Source of the DNA: an uncultured Christensenella sp.
Lineage (GTDB): Bacteria > Bacillota > Clostridia > Christensenellales > Pumilibacteraceae
Reading direction: 5' to 3'
Length of the DNA stretch: 64,000 nt
NCBI GenBank assembly: GCA_910578545.1
Contig: CAJTPT010000005.1
Coordinates: 1 to 64,000, forward strand
The notes beneath the pieces are model-generated. The model was not told the DNA's origin and ran no database searches. It saw only the letters and a list, made by a program, of their open reading frames with translations. Both the position numbers and the translations under genes were made by a program. This document shows, one piece after another, positions 24,490-34,800 of the stretch; position 1 is the stretch's first letter, and every line of letters begins with the position of its first letter.

Positions 24490-24966
24490 TCAGTTGTGCA
24501 AAAACCTGCGCATTTCGTCTATGTTTTTTTGTTCGACCCACAGTAGCTTGTAGCCGATATTTTTTATATCGTCGTTGACGTCCGAGTATTCGGAAAGCAT
24601 GGAAGTAGTTTCGGTAACGCCCTTAGTCGTGCCGTCGATAACCATTTTGGCGATTTCGCACTCCGGCGTTTCGTCGTTGATTTTCATGTTGATCATCATA
24701 CTCGACATCATGCGCGGAATCTTGCCGACGGACTTGGGTTCTTGACCTTTTGCGTCAAGCTTGCGCGTAAGCTGATTGCAAATATCCGAGTAGTCGAGAA
24801 TATCTTTTTCGACCGCCTGTTTAAGCTCGCCGCCGCTCATATTGTCGTTTACGTGCTCGAGCGTTTCTCTGCCCATTTGCGAGGCTTGGAACAGCTTGAT
24901 CGTAAGGTCGTGTTCGCGCTCGGCTTTTACCTTCATTTCTTGCGTTAAAGTTTCTGTTGTGTTCAT
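24490..24966 (-). CDS. Helical cytosolic protein of unknown function
   Basis: The 158-residue protein is predicted to be all-helical and rich in Met, Glu, Lys and Asp. The spacing of its helices suggests a four-helix bundle, perhaps ferritin-like, but no metal-ligand pattern is clear enough to claim. There is no signal peptide or membrane segment. The ATG at 24966 has no strong RBS. It lies on the same strand as spmAB and MATE but is separated from both by promoters or gaps. Confidence 0.65.
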   Translation of the reverse strand: MNTTETLTQEMKVKAEREHDLTIKLFQASQMGRETLEHVNDNMSGGELKQAVEKDILDYSDICNQLTRKLDAKGQEPKSVGKIPRMMSSMMINMKINDETPECEIAKMVIDGTTKGVTETTSMLSEYSDVNDDIKNIGYKLLWVEQKNIDEMRRFLHN

Positions 24967-25022
24967 AATTTCAGTATGTGCGGGTGATCTTTAATTTATA
25001 CGCGAATATCATGCACGCATAC

Positions 25023-25529
25023 TTAAAAGAACCGCAAAAGGTAGCACCCGACGATACAGCCGGTATAGGTGGCGATTAGCGCGACGGGAATGGCATATCG
25101 TAGCTTTCGCACGTGCGACTGCGAAAAGTAAATGGTCGATATGTAAAACACCGTTTCGCTCGAGCCGTAAATTACGGAAGCGCAACGCCCGATATAGCTG
25201 TCCGCGCCGTAGTTTTGGTAAATGCCGTCGAGCACGGCGAGCGACCCCGCGCCCGACACCGGTCGCAAAAACAACAGCTCGGCAAGTTCTTTGGGCAGAC
25301 CCGCCGCGCCGAGTACGGGCTCGAGCGCGTTTGCGAGCATTGCCGAAGCGCCCGACACTCTAAACGCTTCCACCGCGACCATGATTGCGAGTAGGTACGG
25401 AAAAACGTTGATCGTAAGGTCGACCGCCTGCTTTGCGCCGTCGATAAATCCGCCGTACGGCTCGCGGCGCCGAACGTACGACAGAAGCAGAACGATAAGA
25501 AATAAAACGGGGATTATGTACGCACTCAT
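25023..25529 (-). CDS. spmB: Spore maturation protein B (nucleoside-recognition/Gate domain)
   Basis: The 168-residue protein has four to five membrane segments and the SpmB pattern: DGAKQAVDLTINVFPYLLAIMVAVEAFR, shown here in part, then LRPVSGAGSL and YGSSETVFYISTIYF. In Bacillus, SpmA and SpmB are needed for proper dehydration of the spore core; the same fold occurs in transporters. The start overlaps the spmA stop by four bases, so the pair is translationally coupled. This supports a spore-forming ancestry, although the genes also persist in some non-sporulating relatives. Confidence 0.9.
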   Translation of the reverse strand: MSAYIIPVLFLIVLLLSYVRRREPYGGFIDGAKQAVDLTINVFPYLLAIMVAVEAFRVSGASAMLANALEPVLGAAGLPKELAELLFLRPVSGAGSLAVLDGIYQNYGADSYIGRCASVIYGSSETVFYISTIYFSQSHVRKLRYAIPVALIATYTGCIVGCYLLRFF

Positions 25530-26179
25530 TTTGCCGCTCCCGCTTTTTTACGCCGAGCGCGGCGCGGCTTTTTTGTCTGTTCGGAATACAGCGGGGAAGC
25601 GGATGCCTTGTCGCGTTTTTTTCGGTCGAATATCTTGGAACAGATTTTTACGCCGATAATGCCGATTAGCGTGGACAGTACGGTAGCTACGAGCGACGGG
25701 AACAGAAAGTCGGCGGGGTTTGCCGAGCCTGCCGTAGCGCGCATGCCGATAACGGTCGTCGGCAGGATTTGAAGACTCGTCGCCGAAATGACCGTCAGCA
25801 TTATCATGTCGGTGGAAGCCTTGGTCGAGCCGTTGTCCATGCGGTTTATCGCGTTGATCGCCATGGGCGTTGCGGCGTTGCCCAGTCCCAAAAGGTTAGC
25901 GGAAACGTTCATTGTAATATACTTGCGCGTTTCCGCGTCGCATGACGGGAAAAGCCGCGAAATGACGGGGCGGAGTAGCCGCTCGAGTCCGCGCGACATG
26001 CCGAGCTTTTCGATAAGCGAAAAGAACCCGAGCCAAAACGCGTACAGCGCAAGCAGGTTGAGCGACAGTTCTACCGCGCCGTGCGCGCCGGTTATCATGG
26101 AATTAACAGCCGCCGCAGGGTCGGTGAATATCATCAGTCCGAGCGACGCCGCAAGCATTATCAACCAAATAATCGCCAT
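25526..26179 (-). CDS. spmA: Spore maturation protein A
   Basis: The 217-residue membrane protein has the SpmA layout: GAHGAVELSLNLLALYAFWL (20 residues), the RLFPSCDAETRKYITMN segment, NLLGLGNAATPMAINAI and TVISATSLQILPTTVIGMR. A basic, Ala-rich C-terminal tail (KKPRRARRKK) is longer than usual. It forms a two-gene unit with spmB. SpmA and SpmB together act late in sporulation, affecting core water content and heat resistance. Confidence 0.9.
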   Translation of the reverse strand: MAIIWLIMLAASLGLMIFTDPAAAVNSMITGAHGAVELSLNLLALYAFWLGFFSLIEKLGMSRGLERLLRPVISRLFPSCDAETRKYITMNVSANLLGLGNAATPMAINAINRMDNGSTKASTDMIMLTVISATSLQILPTTVIGMRATAGSANPADFLFPSLVATVLSTLIGIIGVKICSKIFDRKKRDKASASPLYSEQTKKPRRARRKKAGAAK

Positions 26180-26259
26180 GCTATAATTTACGGGAATTGC
26201 GCGCGTGGTAGAACAGAAATAGTTAAGAAGTAAAAGCGAAAAGCGGAGAGGTAAAGCTA

Positions 26260-26395
26260 GTTTGTCCTACGAAGCGCAAAAGGTATCCCGAACGAAGCGT
26301 AGGATCTCACTAACACAAGATCGCGTACAACCGAACGTGTCGCACAATAGACTGTGAGACGCTTCGCGACGCGCGGCATGACAGAAAAAGGATCG
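26260..26395. repeat. Decayed dispersed repeat (GATC-rich, family C)
   Basis: The stretch contains GTAGGATCTCA-like and GCGGCATGACAGA-like sequence with GAAGCG steps. It resembles the imperfect palindrome at 29180-29275 (GGAATGACAAA ... TTTGTCATCC ... GAAGGATCT) and a fragment at 31731-31770. Such intergenic repeats are common in uncultured Clostridia. The rest of 26180-26511 holds only the promoter region of the next gene. Confidence 0.45.
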
Positions 26396-26511
26396 TGTTA
26401 GCCGCACAATAATTAAATAAAAACTTTTTACGCATTCCGAATTCATAAATCCCCTTGACGGGAAGATGCGGCTTGTGTTAAAATAATATAAATATTCAGT
26501 GAGGTGTGCGC

Positions 26512-27309
26512 GTGGAAAGAACGGAAAGAACCAGATTGATATACTCGATTATCGTCGGCGTTTTTGTCGTCGCGCTCGGCATAGCGTTTATTTGCGTCGC
26601 CGCGGATATTTACTATTCGGGGCGGGGCACGGGGGTCGTGTACACGCGCGATATTGCGGCAAGCCGATTGACTGCGCTATCCATTCCGTTTGTCATTCTT
26701 ATCGGGCTTATCGTGTGCGGCGCAATTTTTCCGCTGTACGAAACACGGGCAAAACGCGACCCTGAAGACGGCATAAAGCTGTTGCTCGCCAAAAAGCCTA
26801 CGGGCGGAGAGGGTGAGCAATATGAAGCGGCAAACGCGCGATACGTTATGCTGTCCAAAATCAAACTCATCATTTGGTGTTGTGCCTTGCTGGTTACGCT
26901 CGGTTGTGTAATCGCAGAGCTCGTTTATCTACTTAATACATCGCATTTTAAGAGCGATGACATTACGGCGGAAATATTCGCACTGGTCAAAAACGTTTTG
27001 CCCTGGGTCGCGGTATCATTTGCCGTGCTCGTCGCGGCGGCGGTCGTAAACGGCGTGCTTGCGCGTAAACAGTTGATCGAGCTTAAAACGCTTATCAAAA
27101 CGGGAAACGGTCGGCCGCAGGGCGTGCCGCAATCGAAATTTGCTAAAATAAAAGCCGCGCTTGGCAGCGATCTTGCGCTGTGGGCGGTTCGCGGCGTTGT
27201 GCTTGTCGCGGCGGTAACGTTTATCATAATCGGCGCGCTAAACGGCGGTGCGCACGACGTGCTTGTTAAAGCAATAAATATATGCACCGAGTGTATCGGG
27301 CTGGGCTGA
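26512..27309 (+). CDS. Four-TM membrane protein ending in a CD1871A-like CxxC tail
   Basis: The protein of about 265 residues has membrane segments at about 9-32, 50-73, 118-142, 160-184 and near the C-terminus (about 220-243). The last 25 residues (GALNGG...INICTECIGLG) match the small CD1871A-type proteins, which are one membrane helix followed by a CxxC ending in ECIGLG. So this looks like a membrane domain fused to that tail. I chose the GTG at 26512, seven bases after GAGG. The NapH-type ferredoxin/thioredoxin gene begins 11 bases downstream, and the CxxC tail probably works in the same electron chain. Confidence 0.75.
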   Translation: MERTERTRLIYSIIVGVFVVALGIAFICVAADIYYSGRGTGVVYTRDIAASRLTALSIPFVILIGLIVCGAIFPLYETRAKRDPEDGIKLLLAKKPTGGEGEQYEAANARYVMLSKIKLIIWCCALLVTLGCVIAELVYLLNTSHFKSDDITAEIFALVKNVLPWVAVSFAVLVAAAVVNGVLARKQLIELKTLIKTGNGRPQGVPQSKFAKIKAALGSDLALWAVRGVVLVAAVTFIIIGALNGGAHDVLVKAINICTECIGLG

Positions 27310-27319
27310 GGTGGACTGT

Positions 27320-29155
27320 ATGAGCGCTGCACTTATAGTAATAACCTGTTTAGTCGCCGCCGCAGTTATAGCGTTTTTCGTTTGGCGCGGTGTACGCAAG
27401 TATAGGCTTATAAAAAAGATAGAAGCGGAAACGGGCGTAAAACTCGTTCGGCGTTCGGTGTCGGATTGGTTTAAAGCGCACAGGCCGACCAAGCGCAGAC
27501 TCGTTCAGTTATACGCCATGTTGCTTTACAACGCCAATATTAAGGGATTTATTTCTGGCAGTATTTACACGAGCGCGACCACAAAGTACGTGTGCGTGCC
27601 CGGACTAAACTGCTATTCCTGTCCGGGCGCGGTGGGCGCATGTCCGCTTGGGGCGCTGCAAAACGCGCTTGCCGAAAGCAGTGTGCGCGCGCCGTATTAC
27701 GTAATAGGCATACTCGCGATTTTCGGGATTACGCTTGCCCGAACGGTGTGCGGTTGGCTGTGCCCGATAGGGCTCGGTCAAGAGCTGTTGTACAAGGTGC
27801 GCACGCCCAAGCTGAAAAAAAGCAAAGTCACACGCGTGCTTTCGTACTTTAAGTACGTTTTGCTCGTAGCGCTCGTAGTTATATTGCCGCTTATGTACGC
27901 GCTTCGCGACGTGCCCCTTCCGGCGTTTTGCAAATACATATGCCCTGCGGGAACGTTCGGCGGCGCGATCGCGCTACTTTTTAATCCGAACAATGCAAGC
28001 ATGTTCGGCATGCTCGGCGGACAGTTTACCTGGAAGTTTATATTGCTCGTCGTGTTCATAGTCGCGTCGGTATTTATCTTCCGTTTCTTTTGCAGATTCT
28101 TTTGCCCGCTCGGCGCGATATACGGCTTTTTCAATCGTATCGCGCTTATAGGCGTAAAGGTCGACAAGGCGAGCTGTACCGATTGCGGCAAATGCGTTGC
28201 CGTATGTAAAATGGACGTTAAGCGCGTCGGCGACCACGAATGTATCAACTGCGGCAAGTGTATTCCCGCATGCCCGACAAAGGCTATAGGCTGGAAGGGT
28301 GAAAAGGTATTTTTGCGTACGCCCGCGCTCGTCACGACGGAGAATAGCGAAACGGTAAAGCCGCTTCCGCTATCGGCGGGCGAGGTTAGGATAGCGCCGA
28401 ATATAGAGTCGGACGCAGGTGCGGCAGCCGAAGTAAAGGACATAATAAAACAAATGACCGCCGAGCCTACGCAGGAAACGACGCAAGAAAAAGAACAAAC
28501 GATTGAGCAAACTCAAACAGATACGCCGCAAAACCCCGAAAAGAAAAAGCGCGGCAGGGGATTTTGGTTACAGCTCACCGCCTGGTGTGCGGCGGCAGTC
28601 GTGCTGATCGGCGCTTTGGTATATTACAACTTTATCGACGTGCCCAAGGCTGACGACGGCAGTAAGCCGGGCGGCGCCGATTCGGATATAGGCTACGAAG
28701 TAGGACAGACCGCGCCCGACTTTACCGTCAAGCTGTACGGCTCTGATGAAAGCTTTACGCTGTACGACCGTCGCGGCACGCTTACCGTAATCAATTTTTG
28801 GGCGACCTGGTGCACGCCGTGCGTAAAAGAGCTTCCGTACTTTGACGAGCTTGCGGCAAACAAACCCGATATAAACGTTATAGCAATACATGGCTCATCT
28901 ACACGCGACGTCGATGAGTTTATAAACAACAACTGGCCCGATCACACGATAACATTTGCTCAGGATAACCTTGACGGGGATAAGTGCTTGACGTACCTTA
29001 TGCTCGGCGGCAAAGGCATGTGGCCTATGACAGTCATAGTAGACGGCGAGGGTAAGGTCGTTTACAACAGCACTCAGTCGTTTAGCGGTTATGCTCAACT
29101 TGAGCAGTTGGTTAACGAGTATTTACAGGCGGAACAGCAGGATTATTCTTTTTAA
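27320..29155 (+). CDS. NapH-type polyferredoxin fused to a TlpA-like thioredoxin
   Basis: The 611-residue protein has a membrane domain (about 1-275) with CysX2-3Cys motifs on its loops (CYSCPG, CGWLCPIG, CKYICPAG, CRFFCPLG), as in NapH/NosR/CcoG. Two 4Fe-4S clusters follow (CTDCGKC..C, CINCGKC..C, about 284-325), then a Glu/Thr/Gln-rich linker and a final membrane helix (about 413-437). The C-terminal TlpA/redoxin domain has FWATWCTPC (CxxC about 498-501) and the cis-Pro region WPMTVIVDG. By topology the thioredoxin faces outward. The protein probably passes cytosolic electrons to extracellular disulfides or peroxides. ATG at 27320 with GAGG; cotranscribed with the CxxC-tail gene. Confidence 0.85.
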   Translation: MSAALIVITCLVAAAVIAFFVWRGVRKYRLIKKIEAETGVKLVRRSVSDWFKAHRPTKRRLVQLYAMLLYNANIKGFISGSIYTSATTKYVCVPGLNCYSCPGAVGACPLGALQNALAESSVRAPYYVIGILAIFGITLARTVCGWLCPIGLGQELLYKVRTPKLKKSKVTRVLSYFKYVLLVALVVILPLMYALRDVPLPAFCKYICPAGTFGGAIALLFNPNNASMFGMLGGQFTWKFILLVVFIVASVFIFRFFCRFFCPLGAIYGFFNRIALIGVKVDKASCTDCGKCVAVCKMDVKRVGDHECINCGKCIPACPTKAIGWKGEKVFLRTPALVTTENSETVKPLPLSAGEVRIAPNIESDAGAAAEVKDIIKQMTAEPTQETTQEKEQTIEQTQTDTPQNPEKKKRGRGFWLQLTAWCAAAVVLIGALVYYNFIDVPKADDGSKPGGADSDIGYEVGQTAPDFTVKLYGSDESFTLYDRRGTLTVINFWATWCTPCVKELPYFDELAANKPDINVIAIHGSSTRDVDEFINNNWPDHTITFAQDNLDGDKCLTYLMLGGKGMWPMTVIVDGEGKVVYNSTQSFSGYAQLEQLVNEYLQAEQQDYSF

Positions 29156-29179
29156 ATATGCCAAATTCCATGATCGTGA

Positions 29180-29275
29180 GATCCCTCGGCGATCCCTCGG
29201 AATGACAAAGCGGCTTTGCTGTGTATAGCTTGGTTTGTCATCCTGAGCAAGCGGAGCGCTGCGAAGGATCTTACG
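29180..29275. repeat. Dispersed imperfect palindrome, family C
   Basis: It reads AGATCCCTCGGCG...GGAATGACAAA, a short spacer, then TTTGTCATCCTGAGC...GCGAAGGATCT. The two halves are inverted and could form a long hairpin. Related fragments lie at 26260 and 31731. Confidence 0.6.
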
Positions 29276-29327
29276 GCTTATTGACACGCTGTAAGGATGG
29301 TGCGATCACTATAAATAAAACTACACA

Positions 29328-29370
29328 ACAAACAACGGCGGTAATTTTATTGTTACCGCCGTTGTTTTGT
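29328..29370. terminator. Bidirectional terminator
   Basis: AACAACGGCGGTAA (29331-29344) and TTACCGCCGTTGTT (29353-29366) form a perfect 14-base stem flanked by A/T runs. It is shared by the convergent ferredoxin/thioredoxin gene and the lipoprotein gene at 29396. Confidence 0.85.
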
Positions 29371-29395
29371 TATTGATTATTGAATGTAGGTGTGA

Positions 29396-31669
29396 TCACT
29401 CGGCTTGCTTGGTAAACTCGAAGGAAATATCTATGCCTTTGTCTTCGTCGACGTAGGCGATCGTTATTTTGCCGTTTTCCGTATCGACCGTTGCTTCGAC
29501 CTCAACCTCGACTTCTTCCATAACGTAAGTATCGGGGTTTTGTTTTTCTACTAAAAGGCAGAGTTTATATGTGTCGCCGTCTTTTGTCCAAGTACCTTTG
29601 TACTCGTAAACATAGAGTAAGTTATCGGTAATCGTGAAGCCGGTATTCGTTACTCTAAGAACGAACGATTCGGACGTTATGTCGAATTTATTGCCGGACA
29701 TCCAATCGTCGTATTCGCTGCCTATCACGTACTTGTCGCCGTGTTCGGTGAACGATACAAGCTCATACGTTCCCACGATAGCCTCGATGTTAGCGGGGTC
29801 TTCGTAGTAGTAGCAAGCAAACAGCCAAGCGCAGTCGGGGGCTGCATCCAAAGGCATATTATAGCTATGGTTTTCGGCAACAAGCTTTAAGTATTCTTCA
29901 AGCTCTTTGGTAAGCGGGTAAACGCCGTCTTTGTTGACGTGTTTTGCGTAGTAGGAAGTTTCTGTAATATTCTCGGGTATAGCGAGGTTGCCGTCGCCGT
30001 CAAGCTCGTAATCGGCAAAGCCGCGAAGCATTATGCGATAATCGACGGAAGTATTGCCCTTTGTAAGATCATTCAAGTCCTCTTCGGGAGTGATATCAAA
30101 AATGTAGGGGGCAAGAGTTCCTTCGTCTTTAGTGTTTTCCAAGTATACGAGCGCGCCGTTGGCGTAAAATCTACCTTCGTCGTTGATCGCTTTGGTAAGA
30201 CGTACGACTACGATAGGACCGCCTTCGCCGAGCGTGTAGTAGCCGTTTGCTTCGTCAAAATGCAATTCGGCCGTGCCGTCTACGGGAACGTACGTGAGCG
30301 TGCCATCTTGGTTTTCAAAGTCTGTAAGCTGTTTTTCGACGTGCTTGACAATTTTTGTATCCGTAATATCGTTAAGCTTTTCCACCTTGACCTTTAGGGT
30401 TGCGGGCGCGTCCTTTGCGGCTATAGCAAAGTACAGCGTTTTACCGCCTGCTTCCTTCCCGACTATTTTTGCCGAAGCGGTAGCATTCTCGGTGAACGTT
30501 TCGTGCTCGGTGTTTTCTATGTTGTATGCGGACGGGCAGTATACTATATCGGCAAGCTCTTCGCTGTTTACCGTAAGCTTGTATGCCGCCGCGGTTTTGG
30601 GCGAAAGCGCGATAACCGCGTTGGAGTCCTTGTTTTCGAGCGTTACCGTAACCGTGCCGGTGCCCGTGACCTCGTGATAGGATGCGGTGGGTGCGGATAT
30701 TACGCATTCAAACGTAATATCGTCGCCGCCATCCATTGCCATGTTGCTTACGCTGTAGTAGTACGTTTCGCCCGCTTGCATTACAGGTATATAAAAAGCA
30801 TTGCCTAAATTGGTAAGACTGAACTTTTTCTCTGCGGTCAAATATCTTGCCGCATAATCCGTATAAATGTTGTACTTCGAGCTGTAAGCGGGGGTTATGG
30901 AAAAGAACTTCGTTTCGCCGGCTTTAAGCGTGCCTGTCAATTTATACGAAGTTTTGCTCGCGTCAAAGCTGTAATGATCTTCGGCGTAAGCGGCCTTTTC
31001 CGTTGCGGTCATTTCCGTTTGTGCAAGCACGTCGATAACGGAATAGAGCTGAATGGTCATTTCCGTGTCTGTAGCGGAAAAGTTTTTGCCGGTGTAGTAG
31101 CCTTCCTCGTCATGCTCGTAAGCGACGTTATGGGGAAGGTTTTCTATTTTTACGTGGTAGTCGGACGCAGGCGCTTCCAGGAACGTACTGCCGTCCGCGC
31201 CGATTGAAACCGGCGAAAGGCAGTTGCCGTCAAGCGTGCAAACGCCCAATGTCGTGCCGTTATTGTAGTACGGCTGTTTGTCCGGACCGACAAGCTTAAC
31301 TACGTAGCCGAAGTTTTTGGCAAGCGTTACTGTAAGATTGCGGTCGGTTGCCGTAAGGTCTAACTTGGCGTTTTCGGCTACACCGTAGTGGTCGGGAAGA
31401 TCGCTAAGCGTGACCGTGTAGCTGTCGGGAACAAGCTTAAACGTCACCTTGCCGTCGTTGCCCGTCGTTTCGGAGCCAAACTGCGCGCCGCCCTTTTTGA
31501 CGGTGACCTTGACGCCGCTTGCGGGCTCGTTACCTGTCGTGACCGTTACGGTATACTCGACTGCCGTGTCGTCGGATCCGTTGTCGCATCCGACGGCAAA
31601 GCACATGCAAGCCGAGAGAAGTAGTGTAAGAACCGTTATAAACAGTGTTCTCTTACATGTTTTTGTCAT
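29396..31669 (-). CDS. Large surface lipoprotein with carboxypeptidase-regulatory-like domain
   Basis: The 757-residue protein has a lipoprotein signal peptide (cleavage before Cys in FAVGCDN). A prealbumin-like domain (about 35-110: VTVTTGNEPASGVKVTVKK) and a second one are followed by beta-rich domains with KAGETKFFSI and QAGETYYYSV. The C-terminal third has NGYYTLGEGGPIVVVRL and LTKELEEYLKLVAEN..WLFACYYYE. That last block also occurs twice in the protein at 31842. I chose the ATG at 31669, preceded by TTGGAGG. Substrate and partner are unknown. Position next to the thioredoxin genes suggests a role in surface redox or nutrient capture. Confidence 0.8.
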   Translation of the reverse strand: MTKTCKRTLFITVLTLLLSACMCFAVGCDNGSDDTAVEYTVTVTTGNEPASGVKVTVKKGGAQFGSETTGNDGKVTFKLVPDSYTVTLSDLPDHYGVAENAKLDLTATDRNLTVTLAKNFGYVVKLVGPDKQPYYNNGTTLGVCTLDGNCLSPVSIGADGSTFLEAPASDYHVKIENLPHNVAYEHDEEGYYTGKNFSATDTEMTIQLYSVIDVLAQTEMTATEKAAYAEDHYSFDASKTSYKLTGTLKAGETKFFSITPAYSSKYNIYTDYAARYLTAEKKFSLTNLGNAFYIPVMQAGETYYYSVSNMAMDGGDDITFECVISAPTASYHEVTGTGTVTVTLENKDSNAVIALSPKTAAAYKLTVNSEELADIVYCPSAYNIENTEHETFTENATASAKIVGKEAGGKTLYFAIAAKDAPATLKVKVEKLNDITDTKIVKHVEKQLTDFENQDGTLTYVPVDGTAELHFDEANGYYTLGEGGPIVVVRLTKAINDEGRFYANGALVYLENTKDEGTLAPYIFDITPEEDLNDLTKGNTSVDYRIMLRGFADYELDGDGNLAIPENITETSYYAKHVNKDGVYPLTKELEEYLKLVAENHSYNMPLDAAPDCAWLFACYYYEDPANIEAIVGTYELVSFTEHGDKYVIGSEYDDWMSGNKFDITSESFVLRVTNTGFTITDNLLYVYEYKGTWTKDGDTYKLCLLVEKQNPDTYVMEEVEVEVEATVDTENGKITIAYVDEDKGIDISFEFTKQAE

Positions 31670-31841
31670 AATATTTACCTCCAAAATTTATACTGATTTT
31701 AATTCGGGATTGAAGTAAAGGATTGCTTGCCCTACGGGGCGCCGAAGGATCTCGCGAACATGAAGCGGTTTTTTCGGTGAGCCTTTCTAATTATTCGTGA
31801 GATGTTTCGGCTATGCCTTAACAAGACAAAAATCGTTATAT

Positions 31842-34800
31842 CTACTCGGCCGGCGTTGCGGTCGGCGCGGATACCGTCTTGTTGTACCAACAGAAGCGAA
31901 GCCATTCGTTTTCGAGAACGGGATCGGTCTTGCCGTTGAGCGTTGTGTTGAGTCTTGTTTCGATAAACAGTTTGAGTATGTCCACTATCTCTTGATCGAC
32001 CTTGATAAGTCCTTCGTATTCGCCGCTTGTCGGTGCGGTCGCGATTATCTCTTTAAGCCGTGCGGTGTAGTCCTTGTACTGTTCTCCGAGCGACGTGAGA
32101 TCCGTCTTGGGCGAGTAGTCGATAACGTCACCCTCGGGACCGATAGTGACGGTGTACGTCACTTTGTAGCGGAAGTCAAATATGTGATAGTCGAGGTCGG
32201 TGAAATCTTTGGGGTCGGTCTCGTATTTGTCCACAAGCTTGTTAAGCGGGATTTTGCTTAGCGCGATGGTGTTGGCGTACTTTACGTCAAGATATATAAA
32301 GTCGCCGAGAGTGCCGTCGTCGTTGAGCGCGTGATAATATCCGTCGTCATCCATTTTGTATTCTATAGCTCCCGCAAGCACGACGTAGCCCGACCAATTA
32401 CCGTCTTCGTCGAGTACCTGGTTGTAAAAGTCGTACGAGCATGGCGTGAGATAGGTTACCGATTGACCGACGGGGGTTATTTTAAAGTCGTATTCGCCGC
32501 CCATCATCATTTGGAAGGCGAGCATAATGTAGTATTTGTGTCCCGCTTCCATATAATGATAAACTTCGAAGTTTTGCTCGTTTTTGGCGTCGCGCTTGAG
32601 GTTCTCTTCGCCCCAGTGCAAGATGTATTCGTCATCCGAGCAGCCCTCGTCGTACAGCCAAATCTGAGCGGAATAGCCCTTGTCCGCCATTTCGTCGGGG
32701 ATAAGCGATTCTATTTTGTAAACCTCGCTCGTCTTAGGCGTAAACGCGAATATCGTAGTGGGGAAGGGGAACATGTTGCGCGTGAGGTCGGCGGTGTACA
32801 CGGTGTTTGCCTCTACAACGACTGCCGTATTTTCGGTAACGCCCATAATTGGATTGCCGATCGGCTTGCCGTCGCCGTAATGCGAGTAGAAGTAGCACGC
32901 TTCCAGCCACTCATCGGCATGTGCGTGATCGCCGCTTAAGTGCGCCATAAACGCAACGATAAGGTCGTGCAGTTTTTTGTCGACAGGCACGCAGTCTTCC
33001 ACCTTGGACGCGTTAGCCATCATCAAATACTCGGTAAGGTCTTCGCGGTAGTCTTTTGTCACGTTGTTGACGGTGAACGTGCAGTCAAACGCATACTCGC
33101 CCGTTTCAAGCTTGCCGATCACGTACTCTTGTATCGAGTGTCCCGACCAGTTGGTCGCGTTGAGCATATTCATAAACAGCATGGGGCTTTCGTCGTTGCC
33201 CGCAAGCTCGGAATTTTCGAGCTTGCTAAGGTCGACGTGGTAGTAGCCGTCGTCGGGGTCTATAGCTACCTGCGCATAGTGCAGGAAGCGGTCGGCCCCG
33301 CCGTCGGGAATTCCGTACGCCGCAGCGCGGAACATATCCGACGAGCCCTCTATATCTGTAAGCTCGGTAAACCGCACGTTGCGGAAATATACATTGTCCT
33401 TGCCGCGGTTGATAGTCGAATTTTTAACGTATGCCATGGCCAAGGTGTGTTTGCCGTCTAAGATGTCCGCATACAGATAGCAGGTCTGCCATCCATTCGA
33501 TTCGCCTGAAATCTGTTTTACTATCATGCCGTCCCAAATGACGGTAAGCACGTCGTTGTTCGCCTGCGTGGACGAATAGTAGTCAAATGTGAACACTTTG
33601 CCGGCTTTGACATTAACCGTTGCGTATATCGCCGCCATAGAATTGGCTTTGCCCGAGTTGGACGCGCAAAGCACATTGTCCTCGGGAGAAACATCGGGCT
33701 CGGTTGCGAGCACGAACGGCCAAATGTAATCGACTTCGGTCTCGCCGAACCAGGTCACCGACGCGCCGTCGGGGAATTTTTCTGTATTGTTTATCGTATC
33801 GGCTACCTTGTCGTAGTGGTCGTCGGGAAGAACGATATCGGGTTTGGACACCTCGTTGTTGATAGAATCGCTCACGCGATCTCCGGGCGTAAAGGTCTGT
33901 ACATAGTCATCGCCTATATACTTGAGTATCATGCGCTCCCACGCTTCAAAGCCGAGTATTGCACCCACCTCGATACGCGCGATCGCACCGTAGCGGTCGA
34001 CAATAACTGTAGTAGGCCAGTTCTCAATTTGGAACTTGATCGTAAACCCGTTCTGATCGCGCAAGAGCGGGAATGTGTAGTCGTATCTTTCATGGTAGTC
34101 GATTATTGTCTGATCGTTATCGTACGGAATGTAGTTGCTTACCGCAACTATCTCGATTTTGTCGCTGTACTTTTCGTACAGCTCTTGCATTTCGGGCATT
34201 TCGCTAACGCACCAGCTGCAATTCGTGCCCCAGTTGTTTATTATAAGCGCCTCTTTCTTGTTTGTTTCGAGGATCTCGGCGACCGAGCTCGACCACGGTT
34301 TGTCGCCCACGTTGTACGGCGTGGTAAAGCCGTAGTCGTGAATAATATCGCCGATTACGTAATAGTCGTCCGCGCCGTACGAAGGCTCGTCGGTTCTGAC
34401 GGCGGAATACAAAACAAGCTCGGTGGCAGTCACGCTTGCCGAAAGTTCGGCGGGTTCAAAGCTGTAGCCGTCGGGGATTTGCGACGCGCGCACGGTGTAC
34501 TCACCGGGTACGAGCGAGGCGGTATATACGCCGGTTTCGTCGGTGAGGCCGGACGTAACCACGGCTTTGCCAGAGTATACCATAACGGGCTGTTTTTTAA
34601 ACAGTAAGCCGCCTTCGCTGCGTACGGTCACTTTGTATGCAGCAGTCACGCCGTCGTGAAGCTCAAACCGCGCGGCGGGGGAAGCACCGGTAACAGTCGC
34701 CGCACCGTCGTAAATGTTGCCGCTCGGCAGGTTGGCAAGAGTGACGGAATACTCGCCGTAATCGAGTTCGCACTCGGCGACGCCGTTAGTATCGGTCACC

